Below, piece after piece: positions 15,550 to 23,443 of a stretch of 40,459 nucleotides of DNA. Below the pieces are notes generated by a model. It was not told the origin of the DNA. It ran no database searches and saw only the letters and a list, made by a program, of their open reading frames with translations. The stretch comes from Amycolatopsis sp. NBRC 101858 (GTDB taxonomy: Bacteria > Actinomycetota > Actinomycetes > Mycobacteriales > Pseudonocardiaceae), in assembly GCF_030269325.1 (NCBI RefSeq), contig NZ_BSTD01000004.1, positions 1 to 40,459 on the forward strand, read 5' to 3'. Position numbers and translations under genes: made by a program. Each line of letters starts with the position of its first letter. The first letter of the stretch is position 1.

Positions 15550-16428
15550 TCATCGTCGTAGCGTCGTCTCCTCGTCCAACCGGGACAGCTTCTCGGGGTT
15601 GCGTACCGCGTAGAGTCCCGTGATCAGCCCGTCGTCGATGCGGACCGCCAGTACCGTGTCGACCTCGCCGTCGCGGCGCAGCAGCAACGCGGGGTAGCCG
15701 TTGACCTGCGCTGCCGCCAGCGTCCCGTCGGCGAAGTTGCCCAGTCCGGCCGCCAGCAGGCGAGCCACGTCGGCAGCGCCCACGACCGGTTCCAGCACCG
15801 CCTGCACGACCCCGCCGCCGTCGCCCAGGAACACCACGTCCGGGGCCAGGATGTCCAGCAGGTGCTGCAGATCGCCCGTCTCGACCGCGCGCTGGAACGC
15901 CGCCAGCGCGTCGCGGGACGTGGCGGGGGAGACGTCGCCGCGGGGCCGGCGCGCCGCCACGTGGGAGCGGGCGCGGTGGGCGATCTGGCGGACCGCGGCC
16001 GGGTTCTTGCCGACGGCTTCGGCGATCTCGTCGTAGCCCAGGGCGAACACCTCGTGCAGCACGAACACCGCGCGCTCGGCCGGGGTCAGCGTCTCCAGCA
16101 CCAGCAGCATCGCCATCGAGACGCTGTCGGCCAGCTCGACGTCGTCGGCGACGTCGGGCGCGGTCAGCAGCGGCTCGGGCAGCCACGGGCCGACGTAGGA
16201 CTCCCGGCGCCGGGTCCGCGTCCGCAGCCGCATCAGGGCCAGGCGCGTGGTGATCCGGACCAGGTACGCACGCTCCTCGCGCACGGCGGCCAGGTCCACG
16301 CCCGCCCAGCGAAGCCAGGTCTCCTGCAGGACGTCCTCGGCGTCGGCGGCCGAGCCGAGCAGCTGGTAGGCGACGGTGAACAGCAGGTTCCGGTGCGCGA
16401 GGAACGCCTCGGTGGCGGGGTCGGCCAT
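15550..16428 (-). CDS. ECF sigma factor with SnoaL-like C-terminal domain (ECF41/SigJ type)
   Basis: A 292-residue extracytoplasmic-function sigma factor. Region 2 is LLFTVAYQLLGSAADAEDVL then QETWLRWAG. Region 4 is LTPAERAVFVLHEVFALGYD then EIAEAVGKNPAAVRQIAHRA. Residues ~175-290 form a SnoaL/NTF2-like domain (AFQRAVETGDLQHLLDILAP, DVVFLGDGGG) that in ECF41 members replaces a separate anti-sigma factor. The start ATG 16428 has AGAGGAG 5 nt upstream; a frame running up to 16533 is unlikely. It is divergent from an AhpD/carboxymuconolactone-decarboxylase-type gene, the textbook partner and target of ECF41 sigma factors. Confidence 0.92.
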   Translation of the reverse strand: MADPATEAFLAHRNLLFTVAYQLLGSAADAEDVLQETWLRWAGVDLAAVREERAYLVRITTRLALMRLRTRTRRRESYVGPWLPEPLLTAPDVADDVELADSVSMAMLLVLETLTPAERAVFVLHEVFALGYDEIAEAVGKNPAAVRQIAHRARSHVAARRPRGDVSPATSRDALAAFQRAVETGDLQHLLDILAPDVVFLGDGGGVVQAVLEPVVGAADVARLLAAGLGNFADGTLAAAQVNGYPALLLRRDGEVDTVLAVRIDDGLITGLYAVRNPEKLSRLDEETTLRR

Positions 16429-16486
16429 GGTGGCTCCTCTTTCGGTCTCGGGGAGTTTCCCACCAGATGCTCTTCGGGGCCGCCGT

Positions 16487-16512
16487 GTGACCGTGACCGT
16501 CGTCACTGTCAC
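16487..16512. promoter_or_regulatory. Divergent ECF41-like promoter region with GTGAC/GTCAC palindrome
   Basis: GTGAC-c-GTGAC-cgtc-GTCAC-t-GTCAC, a 26-bp dyad between the sigma factor and its target. On the plus strand TGTCACG (16507-16513) is followed after 17 nt by CATC (16531). On the minus strand GGTCACA (16492-16486) is followed after 16 nt by CATC (16469-16466). Both resemble the ECF41 pattern TGTCACA...CGTC as I remember it. Confidence 0.5.
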
Positions 16513-16571
16513 GGCGCGGGGGTGGTCCGGCATCTCGTGGTCGTCCGTTCCGCGAACCCGAAAGAGGAACC

Positions 16572-17045
16572 ATGGAACCCCGTTTCGCCCTGACCGGCAC
16601 CGAAGTCGGCGCCAAGTTCGCCAAGCGGTTCGGCACCGCGAGCCTGGCGATCATCCAGTCGACGCTGCCGAAGGTCACGCAGGAGCTGGTGTCGCTGCGC
16701 GTCAGCCAGATCAACGGCTGCGGCTGGTGCGTCGACATCCACGCCAAGGAGCTGGCCGCCGCCGGGGAGCCCGCGGTGCGGATCAACCTGGTCGCCGCCT
16801 GGCGCGAGGCCACGGTGTTCAGCGAGGCCGAGCAGGCCGCGCTGGCGCTGGCCGAGGAGGGCACCCGGATCGCCGATGCCGGCCCCGGCGTCTCCGACGA
16901 CACCTGGGACCGCGTGCGCAAGCACTACGACGACGACCGGACCGCCGCGCTGGTCGCGCTCGTGGCCCAGATGAACTCGGCCAACCGGCTCGCGGTGATC
17001 CTGCACCAGAAGGGCGGGTCGTACGAGCCCGGCATGTTCGGCTGA
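16572..17045 (+). CDS. AhpD-like carboxymuconolactone decarboxylase-family protein
   Basis: A 157-residue all-helical AhpD-fold protein. The redox signature is ELVSLRVSQINGCGWCVDIH: a Glu, the CGWC cysteine pair about residues 50-53, and the His three residues later, giving the thiol-peroxidase-like proton relay of AhpD. It is probably a peroxide or alkyl-hydroperoxide reductant or a disulfide oxidoreductase. ATG 16572 has AGAGGA 4-5 nt upstream. It is divergent from the ECF41-type sigma factor and likely its regulon target. A perfect 30-bp palindromic terminator begins 6 nt after the stop. Confidence 0.9.
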   Translation: MEPRFALTGTEVGAKFAKRFGTASLAIIQSTLPKVTQELVSLRVSQINGCGWCVDIHAKELAAAGEPAVRINLVAAWREATVFSEAEQAALALAEEGTRIADAGPGVSDDTWDRVRKHYDDDRTAALVALVAQMNSANRLAVILHQKGGSYEPGMFG

Positions 17046-17051
17046 GCGGTT

Positions 17052-17081
17052 CCGGCCCGGGAGCGCGCGCTCCCGGGCCGG
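17052..17081. terminator. Perfect palindromic terminator
   Basis: A 30-bp perfect palindrome (arms CCGGCCCGGGAGCGC and complement) 6 nt after the AhpD-like stop. It is a very stable hairpin without a T-tract. Confidence 0.75.
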
Positions 17082-17100
17082 TTCGTGCTTCGCTGGGGGC

Positions 17101-17718
17101 ATGGGCAAGGCGGAGCGGTGGAACCGGTACTGGGACCGCAAGTCGGCGACCTACGACGCGGAGATGGGCGTCTGGGACCGCCGCCTCTTCGGGGACTCGC
17201 GCGAGTGGGCGTGCGGGCAGGCCACCGGCGAAGTGCTGGAGGTCGCCGTCGGGACCGGGCTCAACCTGTCCTGGTACCCCGCCGGGGTGACGCTCACCGG
17301 GCTCGACCTGAGCTCCGGGATGCTCGAGCTAGCGCGGTCCCGGGCCCGCGACCTCGGCCGCGCGGTGACCCTGCGCCAGGGCAGTGCGCACAAGCTGCCC
17401 TTCGCCGAAGCGTCGTTCGACACCGTGGTGTGCACGTTCGGCCTGTGCGCGATCCCGGACCCCGCGACGGCGGTGGGCGAGATGGCGCGCGTCCTGCGTC
17501 CCGGCGGCCGGCTGATCCTGGTCGACCACGTGGCCGGCTCGTCGTTCGTGGTGCGCGCCGCGCAGTGGCTGGTGGAGCTGGCGAGCGTCCCGTTGGCGGG
17601 CGAGCACTTCCGGCGGCGTCCGCTCAAGCTCGTGGAGGCGCTCGGGCTGCCGATCGAGCGGCGGGAGCGCTTCAAGCTGGGGCTGGTCGAGCGGCTGGTG
17701 GCCCGGAAGGCCGGCTGA
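17101..17718 (+). CDS. Class I SAM-dependent methyltransferase
   Basis: A 205-residue methyltransferase. Motif I is VLEVAVGTGLNLSWYPAGVT (residues ~42-61), motif II GLDLSSGMLELARSRA, then SAHKLPFAEASFDTVVCTFG and VLRPGGRLILVDHVA. The arrangement resembles UbiE/phospholipid N-methyltransferase-type small enzymes found in actinomycetes. The substrate is not determinable. The start is ATG 17101 with GGGGG just upstream. It stands alone after the terminator at 17052-17081. Confidence 0.87.
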   Translation: MGKAERWNRYWDRKSATYDAEMGVWDRRLFGDSREWACGQATGEVLEVAVGTGLNLSWYPAGVTLTGLDLSSGMLELARSRARDLGRAVTLRQGSAHKLPFAEASFDTVVCTFGLCAIPDPATAVGEMARVLRPGGRLILVDHVAGSSFVVRAAQWLVELASVPLAGEHFRRRPLKLVEALGLPIERRERFKLGLVERLVARKAG

Positions 17719-17823
17719 CCGGCCCGGCCGTGCCGGATCGGTCCGGCTGATCCGGGTTTGAGCGGTCCCGGACCGGCTATCCGTGGTGTTCGGCCGGTTC
17801 CGGCCGCCAAGGAGGTGTTCGCC

Positions 17824-18540
17824 GTGCTCGCCCGGCCCAGCTCGGTGCGGATCGTGCCCCGTTACGGTGCGACGACGACGGCGGCCGTCGACGGTGTGCT
17901 CGACCAGAGCACCCGGCCACTCCTCAAAGACGGTCTGCTGGCCTTCGCGGCCGAATCGCCCGACGGCCTGCTCGTCGACATCCAGCACCTCGAACTCGCC
18001 GATCCGGCGCTCGTCGGGGTCTTCGCGCTGGTCGCCCTGCGGATCGGCGACTGGCCGGCCATTCCCTTCGCGCTCGTCACCAGGCGGGCCGACCAGCTCG
18101 CGCTGCTGGCCGGCCAGGCCGTGCCGGTGTACCCGGACGCCGCTTCGGCGGAAGCCGCGCTGAAACGCCCGGAACGCCGGCGGGCCGGGCGGGTGCCCGC
18201 CCGGACGTCGGCTCGCGCCCGCGGGTTCGTCCGCGGTGCCTGCGATCGGTGGGAGGTGCCGGAGCTGGCCGAGGACGCGGAGCTGATCGCGACCGAGTTC
18301 GTCGAGAACGTGTTGCGGCACACGGACTCGGTGCCGCGGCTGGCGATGGAGCTGCGGCACGGGAAGCTGACCGTCGAGGTGGCCGACGAAAGCCCGCACC
18401 CGGCGGTGGTCCGCGAAGGGCTCGACCCGATCGAAGCGGGACTCGGGTTGCGGATGGTGGCCAAGGTCGCGAAGACGTGGGGGAGCAGCCGGTGCCGGTC
18501 CGGCGGCAAGACCGTGTGGGCCGTGCTGCGCCGGCGCTGA
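17824..18540 (+). CDS. STAS domain fused to HATPase_c (partner-switching regulator)
   Basis: A 238-residue fusion. Residues ~1-110 are STAS-like (VRIVPRYGATTTAAVDGVLD, then PDGLLVDIQHLELADPALVG). Residues ~125-238 are a GHKL ATPase of the RsbW kind with N-box AELIATEFVENVLRHTDS, G1-like EVADESPHP and GLGLRMVAKVAKTWG. I start at GTG 17824 because AGGAGG lies 8 nt upstream; a TTG 66 nt earlier opens the frame but has no ribosome site. The usual phospho-acceptor Ser of antagonist STAS domains (DSxGL) is replaced by ADPALV, so the STAS half is unlikely to be phosphorylated by RsbW-type kinases. Its sigma-factor partner is not evident. Confidence 0.83.
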   Translation: MLARPSSVRIVPRYGATTTAAVDGVLDQSTRPLLKDGLLAFAAESPDGLLVDIQHLELADPALVGVFALVALRIGDWPAIPFALVTRRADQLALLAGQAVPVYPDAASAEAALKRPERRRAGRVPARTSARARGFVRGACDRWEVPELAEDAELIATEFVENVLRHTDSVPRLAMELRHGKLTVEVADESPHPAVVREGLDPIEAGLGLRMVAKVAKTWGSSRCRSGGKTVWAVLRRR

Positions 18541-18655
18541 GGTCCGCGTCACGTCCGGGAACACCCGCGTTTCCCCTGCGTTGTAACGGATACAGGCTCC
18601 CGCCTCCGCTCGCAGGTACACCCCCAGCCTTCGCCGAGCGGGGGCGGGTCTTCGT

Positions 18656-18865
18656 CTACTGTGGACGCCGGAAGTCGCGTTCGGATTCGACCTCGCCCTC
18701 GGGCGTGTGGACCACGTGCCCGACGCGCCGCTTCTTCGCGATCAGCCGGCCGGACAGCACGGCGTCGGTCCGGCGCGGAGACGTGTTGGACGCCCGCCGC
18801 CCGCCTTCGACGCGGTTCTTCCAGAGCCCGTCTTCGAAGTAGGTGTGCACGTCACCCTCGGCCAT
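18656..18865 (-). CDS. DUF2188-type small protein
   Basis: A 69-residue protein from ATG 18865 (AGGGGG about 5 nt upstream). It reads DVHTYFEDGLWKNRVEGGRR, ASNTSPRRTDAVLSGRLIAK and HTPEGEVESERDF, the compact pattern of DUF2188 proteins: W-x-N/V-x-x-E-G, a run of SxxxTxxEA-like residues, then DGxxxxERDF. The function is unknown. The gene is separate from its neighbours, convergent to the STAS-ATPase gene and 55 bp downstream of the amidohydrolase. Confidence 0.8.
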   Translation of the reverse strand: MAEGDVHTYFEDGLWKNRVEGGRRASNTSPRRTDAVLSGRLIAKKRRVGHVVHTPEGEVESERDFRRPQ

Positions 18866-18920
18866 GGCGCCCCCTCCCGGTGTCCCCGGCGGTATTCCCG
18901 GGGACGCGCCGGGCAAACGT

Positions 18921-19787
18921 TCAGGCCAGGCCGAGCACCCGGACGGCGTTGTCCTTGAGGATCAGCGGCCGCACCTCGTCCTTGAGGTCGAGGCCGGCGA
19001 AGTCGGCGAGCCAGCGGTCGGGGGTGAGCACCGGGAAGTCCGAGCCGAACAGCACCTTGCGCTTGAGCAGCGAGTTCGCCGCGCGGACCAGCTGCGGCGG
19101 GAAGTACTTCGGCGACCAGCCGGACAGGTCGATGTACACGTTCGCCTTGTGCGTCGCGACCGAGATCGCCTCGTCCTGCCACGGCACCGACGGGTGCGCC
19201 AGGATGATCGTCAGCCCCGGGAAGTCGGCGGCGACGTCGTCGAGCAGCATCGGGTTCGAGTACCGCAGCTTGATGCCGTGCCCGCCCGGCAGCCCGGCGC
19301 CGATCCCGGTCTGCCCGGTGTGGAACAGCGCCGGCACGCCCAGCTCCTGGATGGCCTCGTACAGCGGGTAGTGGCGGACGTCGTTCGGTTCGAACGCCTG
19401 CAGGCTGGGGTGGAACTTGAAGCCGCGCACACCGTGCTCGGCGACCAGCGCCCGCGCGCGGCGCACGGCGGCCTTGCCGGCGTGCGGGTCGACCGAGCCG
19501 AACGGGATGAGCACGTCCGCGTGCTCGGCGGCCGCGTCGGCGATCTCCTCGCTCGAGAGCGCGGGGTGCCCGGTCGCGGCCGGCGCCTCGACGGTGAAGA
19601 CGACGGCGGCCATGTTCCGCGCCCGGTAGTGCTCGGCGATCGCGGTCACCGTCGGCGTGCGGTCCTGGTCGGCGCGGAAGTACTTCGCCGACGCGTCCAG
19701 GAGCTCCTGGTCGAGGGCGAAGCAGCCGTGCCCGTCCTGTTCGACGTGGGTGTGGACGTCGATGGCGGTCAGTGCGGAAAGGTCCAC
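18921..19787 (-). CDS. Amidohydrolase family 2 (ACMSD-like metal-dependent hydrolase/decarboxylase)
   Basis: A 288-residue TIM-barrel metal enzyme. It has the HxH motif in DVHTHV (His 12, His 14), a conserved GFKFHPSLQAF (His about 130), LFHTGQTG, ILAHPSVPW (His) and VLFGSDFPVL with the metal Asp. This is the amidohydrolase-2 group that holds ACMSD, gamma-resorcylate decarboxylase and lactone hydrolases. The GTG start 19787 has GGAG 7 nt upstream. It is the last gene of the coupled CoA operon 25005-18921, 13 bp after the dehydrogenase. A decarboxylase or hydrolase role on a non-CoA acid is possible, and the substrate is unknown. Confidence 0.87.
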   Translation of the reverse strand: MDLSALTAIDVHTHVEQDGHGCFALDQELLDASAKYFRADQDRTPTVTAIAEHYRARNMAAVVFTVEAPAATGHPALSSEEIADAAAEHADVLIPFGSVDPHAGKAAVRRARALVAEHGVRGFKFHPSLQAFEPNDVRHYPLYEAIQELGVPALFHTGQTGIGAGLPGGHGIKLRYSNPMLLDDVAADFPGLTIILAHPSVPWQDEAISVATHKANVYIDLSGWSPKYFPPQLVRAANSLLKRKVLFGSDFPVLTPDRWLADFAGLDLKDEVRPLILKDNAVRVLGLA

Positions 19788-19800
19788 GGGGAAACTCCAG

Positions 19801-20694
19801 TCACGGCAGGTCGGGCTGAGCGGCCTTCGCGGCCAGCAGGCGGTTCAGGACGGCGTCGCGGGCGGCGACGAGGGCGCGGTCGTCGGTGCCGGCCCGTTCG
19901 GCGTCGACCCCGGCGACGAGCTTGTCGGCCAGCTCCGGGGTCAGGTGGACGCGGCCGAGGTCGCGCCACCACTCTTCGGTGGGCGGGCCGAGGTGCGCCA
20001 GGACGTGCGCGAGCCCGCCCGCGCCGCCGGAGAGGTGCTGGTTGAGGAACGGGCCGAGCACGGCCCAGCGCAGCCCGGGCCCGTACGCGATCGCCGTGTC
20101 GATGTCGGCGACCGTCGCGACCCCGCGTTCGACGAGTGAATACGCCTCCTGCCACAGCGCGGCCTGCAGCCGGTTCGCGATGTGGCCGGGCACTTCCCGC
20201 GACAACCGGATCGGCCGCTTCCCGACCGAGGCGTAGAACGCCACGGCCCGGTCGACGACTTCGGGCGCGGTGTCGCGGCCGGGCACGACCTCGACGAGCG
20301 GGATCAGGTGCGGCGGGTTGAACGGGTGCCCGATGACGACCCGCTCGGGATGGCGCGGGCAGCCGCGGGCGATGACGCTGGGCAGCAGCCCGGACGAGCT
20401 GCTCGCCAGGACCACGTCCGGCCGCGCGGCCTCGTCGAGGACCGCGAACAGCGCGTGCTTGACGTCCTCGCGCTCAGGCCCGTTCTCCTGCACGAAATCC
20501 GCCGCCGCGGCCGCTTCCCCGGCGTCGGCGACGAACCGCAGCCGATCCGCCGGCGCGTCTTCGAGAGCCGTTCGTAACCGCTCTTCGGCGCCGGGCGCCG
20601 GGTCCGTGGCGACGACGTCGTGGCCGTGGGCGAGGAACAGCCCCGCCCAGCTCGCGCCGATCACGCCGGTGCCGATGACCGCGACGGTGCTCAT
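19801..20694 (-). CDS. 3-hydroxyacyl-CoA dehydrogenase family (L-carnitine dehydrogenase-like)
   Basis: A 297-residue NAD(P)-dependent dehydrogenase. The Rossmann motif is VAVIGTGVIGASWAGLFLAH at residues ~4-23. The HAD signature region follows: ASSSSGLLPSVIARGC, IGHPFNPPHLIPLVEVVPG (catalytic His) and VPGHIANRLQAALWQEA. The single NAD-binding plus one C-terminal helical domain, and GTGVIGASWA at the N-terminus, resemble L-carnitine or 3-hydroxy-acid dehydrogenases more than fused fatty-acid enzymes. ATG 20694 overlaps the acetoacetyl-CoA synthetase stop. With that synthetase next door, oxidation of a 3-hydroxy acid to a 3-oxo acid that is then activated is a natural reading. Confidence 0.87.
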   Translation of the reverse strand: MSTVAVIGTGVIGASWAGLFLAHGHDVVATDPAPGAEERLRTALEDAPADRLRFVADAGEAAAAADFVQENGPEREDVKHALFAVLDEAARPDVVLASSSSGLLPSVIARGCPRHPERVVIGHPFNPPHLIPLVEVVPGRDTAPEVVDRAVAFYASVGKRPIRLSREVPGHIANRLQAALWQEAYSLVERGVATVADIDTAIAYGPGLRWAVLGPFLNQHLSGGAGGLAHVLAHLGPPTEEWWRDLGRVHLTPELADKLVAGVDAERAGTDDRALVAARDAVLNRLLAAKAAQPDLP

Positions 20695-22670
20695 GCGCGT
20701 GCCCGGAAGTGGTCGAGGGCGGTGGGATCGGCCAGGACGTCCTGGCCGACGACGTCGTCGGCCCGGGCACCGAGCAGGAGTTTCTTCACGGGCAGCTCCA
20801 GTTTCTTCCCGGTGCGGTTGCGGGGGATCACCGGGACCGCGGTGATCGTGTCCGGCACGTGCCGCGGCGAGAGCGCGCTCTTCAACGCCGTCGCGATCTT
20901 CTCGCGCAGCGGCGCGTCCAAGGCGCCGTCGCGGAGGACGACGTAGAGGCGGAGGTCGCCGTTGCCGCCGGCGGGGTCTTCGAGGTGCACGACGAGGGAG
21001 TCGTCGATCTCGGGCAGCTCCTCGACGACGGCGTAGAACTCCGCGGTGCCGAGCCGGACGCCGCCGCGGTTGAGGGTCGCGTCCGAGCGCCCGGAGATGA
21101 CGCAGCTGCCCTCGGGGGAGAACCGGATCCAGTCGCCGTGGCGCCAGACGCCGGGGTAGGTGGCGAAGTACGTCTCGCGGTGCCGCGAACCCGTGTCGTC
21201 GCCCCAGAACCCGACCGGCATCGACGGCATCGGCGCGGTGATGACCAGCTCGCCCAGCTCGCCGACCACCCGGGTGCCGTGCTCGTCGAACGCCCGCGCG
21301 TCGACCCCGAGGCACGGTCCGGCGATCTCGCCGGCGATGACGGGCTGCAGCGGGCCGCCCTGGACGATCCCGCTGCAGACGTCGGTGCCGCCGCTGCCGA
21401 CGTTGAGCAGGACGTCGGGGCCGAAGACGTCGCGCACCCAGTGGTAGCCCTCGGCCGGCAGCGGGCTGCCCGCCGCGCCGATCTGCCGCAGCGCGGTCAG
21501 GTCGAACGACGCGGCCGGGTCGAGGCCCGCCTTCCGGCACGCCATCAGGAAGCCCGGGCTCGCGCCCAGCAGCGTCGCGCGGGTCTCGGCGGCGAGCCGC
21601 CACTGCCACGCCAGGTCGGGGTGCAGCGGGTTGCCGTCGACGAGCACGATCGACGCGCCGGTGAGCAGCCCCGAGACGAGCGCGTTCCACATCATCCAGG
21701 CGGTGGTGGAGAACCACAGGATCCGGTCACCGGGGCGCAGGTCCCAGCTGAGGCCGTGGTTCTTCAGGTGTTCGAGGAGGATCCCGCCGTGGCCGTGCAC
21801 GATCGCCTTCGGCTTGCCGGTGGTGCCGGAGGAGAACAGCACGCACAGCGGGTGCGCGAACCCGACCGGCTCGAACCCGGGCACGCACGCCTTCGGGGGT
21901 TCCGGGTGGCGGAGCCCCCGGCTCGGGCCGAAGGCCCGGATGTCACTGCTCTCGGTGAGCAGATCGCTCCAGGCGAGCGCGTCCGGGAGGTCGTGGCCGC
22001 CGTAGGGAACGTGGACGACGTGCTCGACGGTGGGCAGGCCGGCCCGGATCTCGGCGACCTCCGCGCGGCGGTCGACGTCCTTGGCGCCGTAGCGGTACCC
22101 GGCCACGGTCAGCAGCACCCGCGGCTCGATCTGGCCGAACCGGTCGACGACCGAACGGGCGCCGAACTCGGGCGCGCAGGAGGCCCAGACCGCGCCGAGG
22201 CTCGCGGTCGCCAGGTAGGCGACCACGGTTTCCGGGATGTTCGGCAGGTACGCGACAACGCGGTCGCCGCGTCCGACCCCGAGCCGGGCGAGCCCGGCGC
22301 GGGCCCGGGCGACCTGGTCGCGCAGCTCGCCCCACGTCAGCTCGGCGCGGTCGCGGGTCTGGGAGTACGCGATGACGGCGACGTCGTCGGCGGGGCCGCC
22401 GAGGGCGTGCTCGGCGTAGTTGAGGGTCGCGCCGGGGAACCACTCGGTGCCGGGCATCCGCCGGTCCGGCACGACGCTCGAGGCGGGGGAGTGGAAGCGG
22501 ACGCCGAAGAAGTCCTTGACCGACGACCAGAAGCCGTCGAGGTCGGTCACCGACCAGCGGTGCAGCGCGGCGTAGCCGTCGAAGTCGTGGCCGCGGCCGG
22601 CCAGCCACGTCAGGAACCGGCCGATCTCGGTGGTTTCGCGGACGTCGGGCGCGACCGGGCGCAGGATCAT
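20691..22670 (-). CDS. Acetoacetyl-CoA synthetase (carries an in-frame repeat insertion)
   Basis: A 659-residue ANL ligase of the acetoacetate-CoA ligase type: the N-terminal cap FLTWLAGRGHDFDGYAALHR and WSVTDLDGFWSSVKDFFGV, LNYAEHAL, P-loop FSSGTTGKPKAIVHGHGG, LWFSTTAWMMWNALVSGLL, NVGSGGTDVCSG, and the C-terminal VIPRNRTGKKLELPVKKLL. It converts acetoacetate or another 3-oxo acid with ATP and CoA. ATG 22670 overlaps the crotonase stop (ATGA). Just before the HPLCVLFSSGTTG core, residues encoded by 21892-21942 (IRAFGPSRGLRHPEPPK) come from a copy of a repeat found upstream of the GntR gene. The insert appears to extend a surface loop without breaking the frame. Confidence 0.9.
   Translation of the reverse strand: MILRPVAPDVRETTEIGRFLTWLAGRGHDFDGYAALHRWSVTDLDGFWSSVKDFFGVRFHSPASSVVPDRRMPGTEWFPGATLNYAEHALGGPADDVAVIAYSQTRDRAELTWGELRDQVARARAGLARLGVGRGDRVVAYLPNIPETVVAYLATASLGAVWASCAPEFGARSVVDRFGQIEPRVLLTVAGYRYGAKDVDRRAEVAEIRAGLPTVEHVVHVPYGGHDLPDALAWSDLLTESSDIRAFGPSRGLRHPEPPKACVPGFEPVGFAHPLCVLFSSGTTGKPKAIVHGHGGILLEHLKNHGLSWDLRPGDRILWFSTTAWMMWNALVSGLLTGASIVLVDGNPLHPDLAWQWRLAAETRATLLGASPGFLMACRKAGLDPAASFDLTALRQIGAAGSPLPAEGYHWVRDVFGPDVLLNVGSGGTDVCSGIVQGGPLQPVIAGEIAGPCLGVDARAFDEHGTRVVGELGELVITAPMPSMPVGFWGDDTGSRHRETYFATYPGVWRHGDWIRFSPEGSCVISGRSDATLNRGGVRLGTAEFYAVVEELPEIDDSLVVHLEDPAGGNGDLRLYVVLRDGALDAPLREKIATALKSALSPRHVPDTITAVPVIPRNRTGKKLELPVKKLLLGARADDVVGQDVLADPTALDHFRARA
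21892..21942. repeat. Intragenic copy of a 51-bp two-hairpin repeat
   Basis: 45 of 51 positions match 40375-40425. It has two stem-loops: CGGGGGT...GCCCCCG and CGGGCC-GAA-GGCCCG. Five of the six substitutions relative to the other copy keep base pairing, including one double compensatory change. The copy is 17 codons long and lies in frame in the acetoacetyl-CoA synthetase gene. Confidence 0.8.
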
Positions 22671-23443
22671 CGGCCGACCTTCCCGGCGCGCTTGTCGAGG
22701 AACGCCCGCATCCGTTCCTTGGCCTCCGCGCTGCCGCTCGCCACCGCGGACATCAAGGACTCCATCAGGTAGCCCTCGGCCGGGTTGGCCTCGGCGATGC
22801 GGGGGAGGGCCTGCAGGACGGCGAAGTTCGTGATCGGGGAGTTCGCGGCGATCTTGCGGGCCAGGCCGAGCGCGTGCTCGAAGCCGTCGTCGGCGCGGTA
22901 GTGCGACAGCCCGGCGGCGTGGCCTTCGTCGGCGTCGAGGACGCGGCCGGTGAGCATCATGTCGGCCATCCGGTGCACGCCGATCAGCCGCGGCACCCGC
23001 ACCGACGCGCCGCCGCCGACGAACAGCCCGCGCTGGCCCTCCGGCAGCGCGTAGAAGGCCGAGGGCTCGGCGACGCGGATGTGCGCGGCCGCCGCGAGCT
23101 CCAGGCCGCCGCCGACGACCGCGCCCCGGAGCACGGCGACGACCGGGACGCGCCCGCGTTCGAGCCGCTCGAAGGCGCGGTGCCACATCATCGAGTGCTC
23201 CAGGCCTTCGAACGCGTCGCGCTCGGTGAGCTCGGAAAGGTCGAGCCCGGCGGAGAAGTGCTCGCCCACGGCGTCGAGCACGACGGCCTTGACCCCGCGC
23301 GGCGGCGCGCCGAAGAACGTTTCGAGGCCGAGCACAGTGGCGTCGTCGAGGGCGTTGCGCTTCTCGGGGCGGGCCAGCCGCAGCACGGCGACTTCGTCGA
23401 GCAGCTCCAGACGCAGCGAAGGGGGCAGGAGAGGGGTCGTCAT
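22667..23443 (-). CDS. Enoyl-CoA hydratase/isomerase family (crotonase), third copy
   Basis: A 258-residue crotonase. The oxyanion-hole strands are HFSAGLDLSEL and GAVVGGGLELAAAAHI. Glu residues are kept in GGGLE and in ALPEGQRGLFVGGG, the positions of the two hydratase glutamates. The C-terminal region ASGSAEAKERMRAFLDKRAG is the typical dimer/trimer tail. ATG 23443 overlaps the acyl-CoA ligase stop, and its own stop overlaps the acetoacetyl-CoA synthetase start, so translation is coupled. Confidence 0.9.
   Translation of the reverse strand: MTTPLLPPSLRLELLDEVAVLRLARPEKRNALDDATVLGLETFFGAPPRGVKAVVLDAVGEHFSAGLDLSELTERDAFEGLEHSMMWHRAFERLERGRVPVVAVLRGAVVGGGLELAAAAHIRVAEPSAFYALPEGQRGLFVGGGASVRVPRLIGVHRMADMMLTGRVLDADEGHAAGLSHYRADDGFEHALGLARKIAANSPITNFAVLQALPRIAEANPAEGYLMESLMSAVASGSAEAKERMRAFLDKRAGKVGR

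Noticed and set aside
13514..16921. 1135-codon minus-strand frame spanning the transporter and sigma-factor region
   Set aside because: Low-complexity Arg/His/Asp-rich translation crossing several real genes on both strands; an artefact of high GC.
19801..20694. Firm annotation as L-carnitine dehydrogenase
   Set aside because: The sequence is similar at the N-terminus, but the usual carnitine partners (3-dehydrocarnitine cleavage enzyme, thioesterase) are not in the operon.
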